Shown here piece after piece: positions 12,901-24,334 of a stretch of 64,000 bases of DNA. A program made the translations under genes and the position numbers. The DNA is taken from contig CM065307.1 of the NCBI GenBank assembly GCA_033032175.1, positions 7,068,001 to 7,132,000 on the forward strand, given 5' to 3'. Source of the DNA: Saturnia japonica (taxonomy: Eukaryota > Arthropoda > Insecta > Lepidoptera > Saturniidae). How positions within the stretch are numbered: position 1 is the first letter of the stretch; each line of letters opens with the position of its first letter. The notes below the pieces were generated by a model. The model was not told the DNA's origin. It worked only from the letters and a program-made list of their open reading frames with translations, and made no database searches.

Positions 12901-14866
12901 GGTGTATGTGAGATAGATGTACCACTGATTATTTCTAATGGAAAAAGTGCATATTTTGTTGAGGAATCTACTGGAATTGAGAAAAATGTGGAGGACATTA
13001 AAAAAGTTTCATTGCATGTATTTGGTATATATGAGGTACCTATGTTTGGTGTTTTGTCCATTGATAAAAAATTGTTGCCATTAAAAGGGCTATCTATAAA
13101 TGGGGTTAGCGTGTCAGGAATTGTATCCGATGGTATAGTCGAAGTATCAGACGATTTTTTAATGTTACATAACATGTGCGGCTTATCTGTAATTTTTTCC
13201 ATAAATAATGAAATATCTATATTGGACGTATTGTGCCGTGGAGTAATTAAGTTATTCCATAAACTAATTTTAGTATCGTTAAGTAAAGAAAATTCATAAT
13301 TGTCATAAAATTTACGGTTATTATTCATTTTAATTTTAAAGTTTTTTGTATTTGTGATTTTTGCTGTAATATCATTTAGTAAGTTTTTAATAAAAAATAA
13401 TGGAATTTTATCACTTGGTACTGTTAATATTGCTAAGGAAGAATTTTCTGTTTTATTAATCTTGTTGCTTAAAAAATATGGTTCTAAAAAGTTATTATAT
13501 ATAAAACTGTTATTGTAGGAAGGTTCAAGATAGAATTTTTGTGTTTTTTGATAAGGAATGGTATCCAATATTTGAGTTATTAATTCGTTTGTTTTGTTAT
13601 CATGAGCAAAATTATTTAAAACTTCAGAGATACCTGAAAGTCCGGTAGTATTGTTTAGTTGTATGAAACACTCTAGCAGCGGTCCTGACGTTAGTTCATA
13701 TTTATTTTCCGCAGCTTTTAGTGTAACTTTTTCACTGGTGTATGTCTTCTTATCAATATTGTTAGGAGTAATTTCTTCTTTTTGATCAGCTGGTATTATT
13801 AATTTTTGTTTAGATTCATCACATTCTGAAGGTAAATTTTCAACTTTAAGAAAGTCCAATGGTACTGATTTAATTTTCTCAGAAGTTTTTGAATAATTAG
13901 TGTACCCATTGTTTTGGCCACTTGTATCCCTACGTCCTGATTTTCTTTCCGTAGTAACTTTCTTCTTATTTCTTTTAGGTTGTAAAATCGCATCTTTTAT
14001 TCCACACTGTTTTTTTGGTATATTTACATTGTTTCTGGTATATTTATCTTTGTTTAAAGGTTTTAGGAAATTTCTTGTATTTTTTTGTACTATTTGAGGT
14101 TTCAAGCACTCACAGTCATTGGTGTTTACAAGTTGGCTATTTAGTGGAAATGATATAGGATTCCAAGAATTTAGAGTCCATGTTTCCTTAGTACTCATTG
14201 GATATTCAACTTCGGGAAACATTCCAAAATTATTGAAACAATACGGAATAGGTGTCGAATACGATTTAAACTTAGGGCTATTAATATTATTTGGTAAAAA
14301 GTTTATGATATTTGAACCCTTTTGGCAATGAGACTTCCGCTTTATTTTTGCTTCTTTTCTTATTTTATTTAAGAAAGATGTTTCAGTTTGATTTGCTCCA
14401 TTCGAGTTTGAAAATTCTAATGGGGTAAAAGAATCTGTTGATCCAAGATATGAATAGCAAAATGGTTGTCGGAGTATAGATTGCAATGGATATTCTACAT
14501 CAGGAAAATTTAAAATTTTGTATACAGAACGTTCTCGTTTATTTACGTCATTCTTTATATTTTCAGTTTGAGATAAATCTGATTTTTGTATAAATGTATT
14601 CGGGAATAACGGAAAGTCATCATTGTTGTTGTGAATGTAGCTTTTAACAGAATCCTTTCTTAAAGATCTGGGCATACATGATGTGTTTGATATCTGTAAA
14701 AGTATTCATTGTCACATAATGTACTATTTTGTTTGCACAATGTCATTTATTTACTGTGACACATAATTATGTTATGTTTATTAAATATTTAATTTTTATA
14801 AAATAGTCTTACCTGCAGGCATATGGCTGATACTAAGGTTAACGCTATCTTTTCTCGTAGTCCCAT
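9925..14866 (-). CDS. Gene A: large secreted Ser/Thr/Asn-rich repeat protein (frame broken once)
   Basis: Unrecognised secreted protein of about 1,600 residues. Exon 1 is 14866-14813 (MGLREKIALTLVSAICLQ, signal peptide) with donor GTAAG. Exon 2 starts at 14693 after TTTTACAG, in phase 0, and reads ISNTSCMPRS onward. The frame opens to 11265 and continues in another frame from about 11290 to the stop at 9925. One extra C in the run of five at about 11281-11285 would join the two. FPDVEYP (about residue 81) and FPEVEYP (about 177) match FPQMEYP of gene B. The C-terminal two thirds is an irregular repeat built around LPTDIISD, LPIDKICNT, LPIDNICNT, LLPVDIVTDTP and similar. Many N-x-S/T sites suggest glycosylation. 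It lacks the LPxLL core of the other cluster genes. Silk-mucin or sericin-like roles are possible but unproven. The frame break could be an assembly error or a real mutation. Confidence 0.85.
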
Positions 14867-14897
14867 TGTTGTAACTATTGCACTATTTTTTAATTGA

Positions 14898-14905
14898 TTA
14901 TATAT
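14898..14905 (-). promoter_or_regulatory. TATA box of gene A
   Basis: TATATAAT on the minus strand, 32-39 bp before the ATG at 14866. This spacing implies a very short leader. Confidence 0.55.
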
Positions 14906-15480
14906 ACTATGATACAGATATTGCGAGAAGTTTTTTCTCAGAAACGTGCCGATTGTGTTTATTCATTTATCTCGAATTTTGCTCACACTGATAAGTGCCG
15001 CGTTCTTCGCGACGATTAAACCTTTACGAGTCGGTGTGGAGTTATAATATTGTTTGAGAATCTACTGACGCATGCACAAAACTTTTTCTAATACTAAATA
15101 ATAATAAAATAAAAAAAGAATCATTACTTAGTTATTTCATTTATATCAGAAATCTACGTAGCTTTATGTTATTTTTTTATTTATTTATTTACGCGTAGAT
15201 TTTGCATTATAATTTTACATTATAATAATGAACAAAAATTTGAAAAAGAAGTACACTAATTTTATTTGTTAATAATGTATCTAATAAGAACATACTGTGA
15301 GACCAAAATTATAACTTTGTTTGAAATATAAATTTAATTAATATAACAATATAAATATGTACTCCTGAAAATTAAACATTTCTTTTTTTTTCTAGGTAAG
15401 GATTGGTGGATGAGCCTTTGACGACGTATACAGGTACAATTTATTTAAAACTATAATTTGGATAACCGGCAATAAAAATA
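14906..15480. other. Spacer between genes A and B
   Basis: Mostly AT-rich. The minus-strand AATAAA at 15445-15440, 36 bp after the stop of gene B, is its likely poly(A) signal. Confidence 0.5.
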
Positions 15481-17319
15481 TTATTTCTCGGAGATATCGC
15501 CTTGACACACAGGTTTTCTTTGTAAAATTAGTTTTTTATATTTTGATCTAAACTGTGGTTGTACAGATGGAACCTTTATTATAGGTTGAGAGTTAACAAT
15601 ACTGGAATTGTTTTGAGATTTCCTACTTTCGATTAAAAGTGATTCCGAATTTGAAATACCGCTTAATGTTGTTAATTCGGAAATATTACATGACGGCGTT
15701 AAGTATACGAAATCAGTTTCGTTTGAATACGTTAAGTCCTGAGAACATTCATCACAATCTTCTAAAGTATCATTTTTTATCAAACTACTGTTTGTGATGA
15801 AATTTAACAATGGTAACACATCAAAAGATTCGGCAGAACAAGTTTCTTCTGAAACTGTAACTTGTTCGTCGCTGCTGTAATCGTCATACGAATCATTTAA
15901 CAAGGTTTTAATAATATGCTTCACTAAAAAGTCTATTTCAAAGTTAGTTAAATTAAAATGTACATTAATGTTATTTTCAGTCCTGCAATCATATTGCTGT
16001 TTTACACTTTCAGATATATTTTCCACAACATCAAGATTATATTCGTCACACTTTTCAATGGTTTCAGAAATAATGTCTATGATTTCTTGATTACTTATTA
16101 AGTCAGTATTATTAATGATAGTATTAATCAAATAATTATTTTCTGTTTCTGAAGTCTGTTTCCCCTTGGCAGCTATAATATCTTTGCAAATAGACTTGAT
16201 TTCTTCTGTTAGTTTGGTTATAGAACTGTGGTTTGGGTGCGAATTTTGAAGCCGTTTAGGTCTTTGCAGAAGTATAGATTGGTAGGAAGATATCACGTCA
16301 CTGGGAAACGCGTAGAGAAATGAATCACTTGCTTCTGATTCAAAGTAAAACGGTTTCGATGTTTCTATTATATTTATAGGGTATTCCATTTGTGGAAAAT
16401 AGTTTAGTGAATGTTGTGCGACGGCGGGGTCATGTGTGTGTTTGTTTACTTTATACCTAGCGGGTATACCTTTCTCTGCGCCTTTGTTTGAGGTTACTTC
16501 TGTATTTGAACTTGCCAGTTGATTGTTTACATTAACATTTTTATGTGACTTATGACAGGACACTACCTGAAAAATTGTAATAAGTGCTATATAAACTCAC
16601 TGAAACAAATAAGCAGTTATCTATTCAAATTATGGACACTAAATAAATGATTAGTGTAGTCATCTTTTTAGTATATAAGCTTTCTAAAGAATGTTATTGC
16701 TTGTAAAGTTTAACATTTGTGGTTGACTTTAATTAGTAATACAATAATACCTTAACCTGTCATTAACTATGAACATTGTATAAAGTACTGTTGTCAATCC
16801 TTAATAAATCTTATAAATAAACATTTAATTCGTTAATTTAGTTTGTGTTTATGTATGAAAATATTTATTCTTACGATTTTCTTTTATTAATTTAAATTAT
16901 GTTAGTATTTTACGTCAAAATCAAATCAAATCAAAATAATCTTTATTCAATTTAGGCCCTAAGAAGGCACTTATGAACGTCAAAACACTACTGCCGGTTC
17001 GGAAAATATCCCAGACATCGAGAAGAACCGGTAAGAAACTCGATCGGGTTTATCTTTTTTTGCTAACTGTACAAATGTTACAAATATAACAGGTACAATA
17101 ATAATATATTAGTGGATGCACAGAGAGGGAGTCACTTCCGGACATCACTATCATTCACATAATGATCAACCCTATAATAACCTTTTGACAGTAAAACCCG
17201 CTTGACATGGTCTTTGAACTTGTTGTCAGGTAACTATTTATTTAACCTTTTTCAATATAAAGGCGTTATTTTATACTCACGTCAAGAAATAAAAATAATA
17301 ATGTATACTGCAGCTTCAT
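15481..17319 (-). CDS. Gene B: secreted acidic Ser/Asn-rich protein, relative of gene A
   Basis: Two exons. Exon 1 is 17319-17281 (MKLQYTLLFLFLD) with donor GTGAGT. Exon 2 is 16566-15481 after acceptor TTTTTCAG, starting VVSCHKSHKN in phase 0. Total is about 374 residues, with a predicted signal peptide ending near VVSC. The FPQMEYPINII segment at about residue 70 matches FPDVEYPLQSI and FPEVEYP in gene A, and both are preceded by a Leu-Asn or Asn-Phe pair, so A and B look like paralogues. The middle is acidic and Ser/Glu/Asn-rich (DDYSSDEQ, CDECSQD), and the C-terminal end is basic (RSKYKKLILQRK). The 714-bp intron contains a CR1-type 3' fragment. No clear TATA box was seen. AATAAA follows 36 bp after the stop. 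No known domain was recognised. Confidence 0.85.
16916..17235 (-). mobile_element. CR1-type LINE 3' end inside the intron of gene B
   Basis: The minus strand matches the 3' end of the CR1-like copy at 26.3-27.5 kb: GATCGAGTTTCTT, GGTTCTTCTCGATATCTGGGA, then GTGCCTTCTTAGGGCCTAAAT and a (TTTGA)n tail. The 5' part (about 17150-17235) is the degraded end of ORF2. It lies in the same orientation as gene B. Confidence 0.75.
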
Positions 17320-18371
17320 AATAATAAACGTACACGATTTACTTTACACGTTAATTATTATTATGATTTTTTTTTAAACGACATTAAATGATGTTAAATG
17401 CATGTTAAAATAGAACAATGAATGAGCCCTGCTCATTAAAAAATCTGTTTTTAGTTTTAAAAATATATTTTCAAAATAGCTTTTATGTAATAAATTGTAT
17501 TTGCTCATCATATTAGTTATATGAACTATCTTATCGGATCACTTTGTAATATATCATAGATAAGAAATATAAGCTTATCAATGTTGTTGGTAATGTCTAG
17601 ATAAAGCCACCCTGAAGAGCATTGTTATGTCAAAATTTAACCTAAAATATGCATACATAAGTAACTTGAAAAAAAAAAATTCTTTATTATCAATCAATAC
17701 AATAAATTCAATATTTTGGAAAAATTCTCTGTACTTGGAACAACCCCATTGTTTAAATATCTCCACCCTACAAAAGATCCGAGCCAAATAACCTTAGGTT
17801 GCGTTCCTGCAGTTGGAAGGGTTTCCAGAGTTCCTTGTGAAAGAGGGTTCAAAGTCGGCAACTAGCTCTAGTGGTAACGTCGGTGTTACAAGTTTTATTG
17901 GATGGGCTACCGCGTCGGCTTCCCATCAGGTGGGTCGTACGCTTGTTTGTCATTTTAGTTGTATAATAATATATGTTTGTACGGTCAAGGTCAGTACGTA
18001 CAGTCAGCTAGACTGTGAGCACAGAGATCTAAAGTTTTATTAGTACGGGTTTATATATGGGTTCGCATGGCTTGCTACTACCCTCGGGTAGAAAATGTAC
18101 TAAGGAGAACCTAGTATTCTGTAACCTGCACTTGAGTGTCTTTCATATTTCTAGGTTTAGACTAATTACCATCTTCGATCATGTGAAAATTAAGATAAGT
18201 TGGCTTCATACAAAACATATTCAATATGTATAAATCTACATCCGTTATCAATCGGTGTTTGAATTATATTATAGTGGAAGTTGTTTCGGCTCGCCATCTG
18301 TGCATAGTTTTGCTAAACATAAAGTGTATTATAAAGGGATGAGTTGAATCATGTTAAAAATCTTTTTCCCC
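17320..18371. other. Intergenic region upstream of gene B
   Basis: No supported gene. 17810-18000 is somewhat GC-richer and contains repeat-like sequence (GTGGGTCGTACGCTTGTTTG, partly matched near 50885) but no TE protein. Confidence 0.4.
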
Positions 18372-19035
18372 GCATAGAACGCCGGCCGCGTAACATCTTT
18401 ACCGATCCCGATGACCAAATCAAGGCAAAAAACAAGTATTACCCACCTTTTCTCAAAACAGAGCGTGTCCGCGTCCACGACCGCGAAACCACCGTTCCCT
18501 CCGCAGGGGACGGGCGGTTAATTTCTCTCCCGCACACCCGGCACGTCCTCCCTCTCTTGCGGCATCTCGAGCCTAGGTCCATTCCCTCGATGTGGAGCCC
18601 TTGAGTCTTGAAGCCGCTCGCGCGATACATGTGATACTGGACTTATAACCACTAGCTACCCACACTCATCATTACACACAATATGTTCATACATACGTGC
18701 ACATCACACAGGTACCTACATAGGTTTTGTAAAGGACCTTTTTCCTTTTTTTTACGCCAGTTAGTGTTGGCAACATTTGACAGATTACTATTATTACACA
18801 GGTCCTTCCTTCCTCCCAGGCTCAAATATTTACGGATAGGTAATTTGTCAGATCGCGACTTCTTTGCAATCGCGGCAACAGCCCAAGGCGAGGTCCCTTG
18901 TGAGCATGTTGCCTACGCTTTCGCGGCTGAGTGCCTTAAGTGCTTGCCCCCAAGCCACGGTGAAGCTGTAAAAGCTGTTAGAGGCTCTAGCTTTTTGGGG
19001 CCCCTCAGGCTAGCAGAATAGTCAGTAAAAAAATT
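18372..19035 (+). mobile_element. 5'-truncated jockey-type LINE
   Basis: The plus strand encodes RRPRNIFTDPDDQI and KYYPPFLKTERV, matching the last 60 residues of ORF2 of the jockey element at 54.2-57.1 kb (RRPRNIFIDPDDHI, KYYTSVSPNRA). Its 3' untranslated region follows, ending in CACGGTGAAGCTGTAAAAGC, GGGGCCCCTCAGGCTAGCA and ATAGTCAGTAAAAAAA. The copy is too diverged to be a recent product of that element. Confidence 0.8.
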
Positions 19036-19184
19036 CTTTAAAATCAGTATTTTACAAGTAGCAAAAGTGTAAAAACGCTGTTTCTCTGATACTAAGCCTG
19101 TGGTTTTGTGCTTCTTACACATCATATGTGTGATTATCGCCCTACGCTACTAGCGTAGTTGTCCAATCTATATTCTATACAACT

Positions 19185-19425
19185 AAATAAAGTTGAACTG
19201 TCTGTTTGTAATATCAAACAGATTTTTACTGAATGCATATGAAAGTATAAGTATAGGGTACTTATAACAAAATACCATTTTTAAATTTTTGTCTTTCTGT
19301 TTGTTCCGGCTAATATCAGAAACGGTTAGATCGATTTTGACGGGTCTATCACTGGCAGATAGCTAATATTACAAGGTGTAACTTAGGCTTAGGGTACCGC
19401 TTAAATAAAATAATAAGCATTTTTA
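19185..19425 (-). repeat. Dispersed repeat R1, partial copy
   Basis: It contains TGCATATGAAAGTATA, TTTGTTCCGGCTAATATCAG, GATTTTGACGGGTCTATCAC, TGGCAGATAGCTAATATTAC and AACTTAGGCTTAGGG, in the same order as the copy at 1-235. Confidence 0.65.
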
Positions 19426-20327
19426 ACTTTAAAATGATCGGCGGCGGGCGACCCCCGTGAGTGGAAACGGGGTCATCACAATACCGATAGCTTTCTGTAT
19501 TCCACGCCAGCGTAGCTCCAGGTATGTCTAGTACGATATAAAAGTTATGCGTGTCAACTTTACACGCGGTGAAACTGGTCACTATAAATTTCAATTTGAA
19601 CACTATACATTTTAGATCATACGTTACATCCGTGACGTGACGTCGCGTTACACAAAATTTTCCTTACTGTACCTAAAGATAATTTCACTTCGAAAATTGA
19701 TATAGTCTAGTCATAGCTTTGGTTATTTGTACAACACGACAGACAAAAAGGCAGACCGATCACGCTCGATCGGTGTTTTAATATGAGCACACAATATGAC
19801 GGAATATAATATATACCTCAAACTCTCGGAAAGCCTATTCCACAGCATAAGTATAAAATCAGGATTTAGCAAATCATACCATGATAATATTTATAATTGT
19901 TTTTGTTCTTCAAATAAAAAGGATTGTTTGACAAAAGATGTAGCTTCTACCAATAAATAATTTGACCATTTTTTATTTTACATTTCAAAGAACTTGAAAT
20001 AGACTCTGAATATAATTTATAAATATATTTTCATTTGCGTCCGGTAGTATTTTTGATTTCTTAGTTGATGGTAATTTAAATAATTGAATTATTTCGTTTT
20101 ATCGTCTTTTGAATAAAACACATCATTTTTTATTATACTATACTAAATATTTTAGCTACTTCATTTGTATTTTTTTTTTAAATAAATATACAGTGATTTA
20201 TAACAGTCGATGTCAATTTTTTATCTTTGATAAAAGTATATCGTTTATTCACCTGCCAATAACTGTAAATAGAATTAAATTAAATAATTACTATAGATGA
20301 ACCGATTGTTATTTTGATTTATCTTCT
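19426..20327. other. Spacer between R1 and gene C
   Basis: No gene seen. The minus-strand AATAAA at 20249-20244 lies about 80 bp beyond the stop of gene C and is its likely poly(A) signal. Confidence 0.45.
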
Positions 20328-20890
20328 TTAACGTCCGCATCCACCACTACAACCGCAGCAACTACCGCAACCTCCGCATCCACCACCGCAACCGCAGCAA
20401 CCACCGCAACCGCCGCAACCTCCGTTACCTCCGTATCCGCCGTAAGGTATAGGCGGATATCCACCATATCCGCCGCCATAACCGCCGTACCCACCTCGAC
20501 TACACAAAGCAAGTAGCAAAATGGGCAGGATAACGTCTAAATCACTGTCATCGTCACCTCCTCCGTAGCCCGGGCAGTAAGCACTATAACCACCGAAGTA
20601 TTGACTGTGCGCCCAATGGAACTGTAATTGTTTGATACAATAATAAATCTTTATATTATACACCATTAAAATATTTAAACACTATTAAAAAAGTTAAATA
20701 AATTCACGTTATTATGTCGCATTTCCGTGACATGGTGCGCGAGCAGCTCTCTATTTTACTGTGTACTAAACGCGCTAAGAAAATTATAACTAAAAAAAAC
20801 AATGAATTAACTAACATAAAGTGTAGGTTTATAACTTACGTTAATGAGAAGAAGCGCAGCAAAGAATACGACGAATTTAATGGGAGCCAT
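20328..20890 (-). CDS. Gene C: small secreted Gly/Cys/Tyr-rich protein with LPxLL core
   Basis: Two exons. Exon 1 is 20890-20840 (MAPIKFVVFFAALLLIN) with donor GTAAGT. Exon 2 is 20621-20328 after AATTACAG, reading FHWAHSQYFGGY in phase 0. Total is about 114 residues, with likely cleavage after WAHS. The mature protein has an acidic run (DDDSDLD), the hydrophobic core VILPILLLALCSR, a Gly/Tyr stretch (GGYGGYGGGYGGYPPIPYGG) and a Cys/Gly tail ending GGCGR. The core is shared with D, E, F, G, H and I. There is a strong TATA box and an AATAAA. It is probably an extracellular structural protein that forms disulphide cross-links. It resembles high-cysteine chorion proteins in composition only. Confidence 0.9.
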
Positions 20891-20922
20891 ATTGAACAGT
20901 ATCCAGGGTTGACTCAGCACTA

Positions 20923-20931
20923 CCTTTTATA
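20923..20931 (-). promoter_or_regulatory. TATA box of gene C
   Basis: TATAAAAGG on the minus strand, 33-41 bp before the ATG of gene C. This matches the insect consensus. Confidence 0.75.
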
Positions 20932-20939
20932 GTTATTTC

Positions 20940-21184
20940 AATTCCTATTATTATCAAATTATTTACATATAAACAGTCTATTATTTTGCAATTATGTATA
21001 TTTCCAGCTTTATAAAGCACGTTTAAGATAGGTTCAATTGTTTTATTTTTAAACAGCTGTACTCACTTATATTTATTTTTATTGTTCTTTGTTTAACAAA
21101 TTATCTTAAAATTTAGAAGAAGTCATAATATGCTGGATGGTGTAAAACAACAATTGTTTTCGACTGGATCGCGACGACTATATA
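20940..21184. other. Upstream region of gene C
   Basis: AT-rich, no ORF. Any further promoter elements of gene C would lie here, but none was recognised. Confidence 0.4.
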
Positions 21185-21364
21185 CCAGAGAGCTTAGCCC
21201 AGTTGACTTTTTACATTCGTTAACGCGAATATGAAACGACAAAATATATGGAATTGACATATCTGATCACGTAATTTAACTTTTGATATTATGTCAATTC
21301 CATATATTTAACGTTTTCTCTTAGCGTTACCGATTGTAAAAAGACAACTTAGCTAGGGCTCCAG
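21185..21364. mobile_element. Fold-back MITE-like element
   Basis: Two inverted arms of about 75 bp, 21185-21261 and 21290-21364, are separated by 28 bp. The inner 20 bp (AAATATATGGAATTGACATA and its reverse complement) pair perfectly. The outer parts pair with mismatches (AGTTGACTTTTTACATTCG against AGTTGTCTTTTTACAATCG). No coding capacity. The arrangement fits a non-autonomous DNA transposon. Confidence 0.8.
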
Positions 21365-21955
21365 ATGTGAGCGGAAGTATTTCATATGGGGTTCCCGGTC
21401 GTCGGCATTAAGTGTGAAGTTAGGAACATCATGGGGATTTTTTAGTGATTACTCTTGGTATTTTTATGTTACCTTCCGAGTCTCACGTACCCTTTCGACC
21501 TGCCCGGACCGTTTGTGGATACGTAAATGCATTTATACCCACGCTAAAAAAAGGACTCCAGGACGCCACTTGATTATTGAATATACCACTGCCATACATT
21601 GGTGTATGTATTCAAGTGGGGTGATAAGGATCTGTACCCGATTTGGCCGCGACCACTGTGCACTTTGCCTCTCTTATGATTTGTCGCGGTCGGCAGCAGC
21701 CAGTTTATTTCCAGCTGCCAAGAGGCTTGCAGGCTGGAATGAAAGCGAAAACCGACGATGGATTACCGATTTTTCGGCGACCGCCGTTGTTTTTGGGCTC
21801 TCTGCGTATCGTTAAGCACGGTGCCGTCACTTTGCTATACTACCATATAAAGCAAAACAAGTATCTTTTTTATTTTTATTTTACAGTATCTTTTACAGCT
21901 TTACCGGACTTAGATCAAGTGCTCTCTAGGAAGCTACTACCTCCTTAAGTGTGTT
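21365..21955 (+). repeat. Dispersed repeat R3, copy 2
   Basis: It shares GGCCGCGACCACTGTGC-like, GGCGACCGCCG-like and ACCGTCA-TTTGCT-CTAC blocks with 22840-23075, ending in an A-rich unit. The two overlapping plus-strand ORFs here (133 and 101 codons) look repeat-derived, since neither has homology I know nor splice context. Confidence 0.4.
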
Positions 21956-22799
21956 TTGTTAGCTGCATATGAGAGTCAATTTTAAGTGGAAATAATTTTG
22001 CGTTTCTTAATTTTTTTTAATATGTATTTTTTTTTTATTCAAAGAGGCATGCTGTTCACCTTATGTTAAGTGGTAATTGCAATCTATAGCTATGTACAAC
22101 GGACTTCAAAAGGATCGCAGTGACAAGCCCAGTCATAATTAGTTGCTACTCCTTAGGGTTGAGTTAGCAGGCCTTATGGATCAGTGTGTGTTACCAACCA
22201 CACCTTTTGGACCTGAACGCAGCCGTGTGAACACTGCTGCTTTACAGTAGAAATAGTTATGGTGGTGGTGCTCCCCAAGGTGAATGATGACGCTAGTTCT
22301 TTTTTGAAATTATTATTTTTTATTACCTACCTACAATGTGCAAAGCAGCATTGGAAAAGGACGGAAAAAATGGGACTCACCCTGGGCTGCGCTCCCTGTT
22401 GTCTCGCTCTTCCTCCACTGGTACACAACACCAAGTTCTCTAAATACTTTAAGTAACTAACAATGTATTTTAATTAATAAAAATGAATGGCTTATGTCGG
22501 ATGTCGGTCGGACGTTCGTTGCCTCGCGCAATGCCCACAACGAAGTGAAGTGTCGTACATACCACAGGGTGGTGGGTGGAGGGGGACGGAGAGTAAGGCA
22601 AGAATATTCACGTTCAAGGACAGGATGCCGCTTTGCACAATTCTAGCCTAAACAGTGAACCTTGTATAGATTCTACCATACATGTTATTATTTAACAAGT
22701 ATTAATTAATAGGATCTTAAGAGGTGTCCAATTACATATAGACCCAAGATGCCCATTGCCCAAGCCAACCTCACCTGCACGTGATGCACCCTGCTGAGT
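21956..22799. other. Intergenic sequence, no gene seen
   Basis: Mixed AT-rich and moderately GC-rich sequence. Nothing I can identify. Confidence 0.4.
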
Positions 22800-23075
22800 T
22801 ACGAACGAGGTAATGTCGATAGCGGGGTGGTAGCGCTGTTTTGCCCGACTGGATCGCGACCACCAAGCATGTGGTGAAAAGTCCGTCATAGTGACTCGCT
22901 TTTGCATTTCGCGTTTCGGGATCAGCTTGTACAGATCCAGTTAAATACATTTATGCAGACCGGCATGACAGCGGCGACCATCGAATGATTTTCGATCTGT
23001 CGGTGGTTGCCGTTGTATGCATTGTACTTTGCTTACCACCAAGGACAGTACCGTCAGTTTGCTGCGCTACAATAA
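22800..23075 (+). repeat. Dispersed repeat R3, copy 3
   Basis: CATAGTGACTCGCTTTTGC, TTTCGGGATCAGCTTG and CATGACAGCGGCGACC match the copy at 1140-1250. The end (GTACCGTCAGTTTGCTGC) matches the end of the copy near 21826. Confidence 0.5.
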
Positions 23076-24334
23076 AAGATAAAAAAATATCGAGGCATCA
23101 CTTCTGTAGACGATCCCGCTGTCTAGTATCATATTTGTGCACAAAGAAGTTGAAACATTTGCATACACAATGATGATGAACCCACGTGTGGTGAAAAGAA
23201 AACTTGGATGTAAGTTTGTATTAAGAACCCATCATGTCTCAAATTAGGGATATGGAAATTCATATTTATGCTTTTGGTAAGAAGTAAAAGGGGTTTCACG
23301 TTTAAAAAAAAAAAAACTTCCCGCAAGCCGGTACAATATAAGGCTGCCAATCCAGTAACGCGGAGCGAAGAAGCAAAGCGAGGCTGCGCAGGTTTTTCGA
23401 CAAATAGTATTGCATAAAAATCTCAGCTCCGCATCAGGGGACATGGGCTTGCGAGGTTTAATCTTTAACATAGCAACTTTTATTGAGATACAAATTCCTA
23501 ATTGCATTATTGAAGAAAAAAATTTTTCCCTTAAAATGAAATCAAATTTTTACTTTCATTTTGTTATACTTTTGCAACTTTTAGTTGATCTACGAGTACT
23601 TACTGTTGCAGATTAGGCTACTGCGAATCCATATTATATATATATACGAATAATAAAAATATATGTGTGCTAGGTTGCTGCGGCAAATGATTGGACATGT
23701 GTATTTGTATTTAGAATATCTTCTTTTACGCTAATATAGACATTATTACATCTTATTATCTAAGATAAAAAGTTGTTAAGTTATTCTTTGAAAAAATACA
23801 CCTCGGAAATATTAGAACTCGAACGGCGCGGCGGCGGACATGTTTGATATTGAGAATACCATAATCTAAAACAAAATATACTGTAACACCTTTTTGAGTA
23901 TTTTTAAATTTAATTCCTCCTATACTATTTTGACTCTATATCGAAATTCATCTTACAATAAAAATGATTTGAATTATGATCGATAATTTTTTTAAACAAA
24001 ATTTATATTGAAATTTCGGCTTTCGATGCCATGTCCCTATTTTGCGAATCCTGAACCCACTGGGCTAACCGCTTTGAATGACTCGCAACACAGTACCGCA
24101 GCCTCGCTCCGCATCAGTGGACAGGCGACCTAAAGGATAATCTTAATTATTTTATTGGGACGGTTAATGTGTCGATTTCATAATGGCTTATAATTACAAT
24201 ACCATACAATAGTGATAAACCTATCTATTATATTTTTGCTTTTCGTGTTCCGAAATCAGCCGGTGCATGTGCAGTAATATAGCGGGGTGGTAATGAAATT
24301 ATACATTTAATCAATTGAAGTATGCACCATTGTT
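23076..24334. other. Intergenic sequence, no gene seen
   Basis: Two short related segments (CAGCTCCGCATCAGGGGACA near 23428 and CGCTCCGCATCAGTGGACA near 24105) suggest another low-copy repeat. No gene. Confidence 0.4.

Noticed and set aside
12688..13299. 203-codon plus-strand ORF
   Set aside because: It lies entirely opposite the coding strand of gene A and owes its length to the low stop frequency there.
20714..20932. 72-codon plus-strand ORF
   Set aside because: It is the reverse of exon 1, intron and TATA box of gene C.
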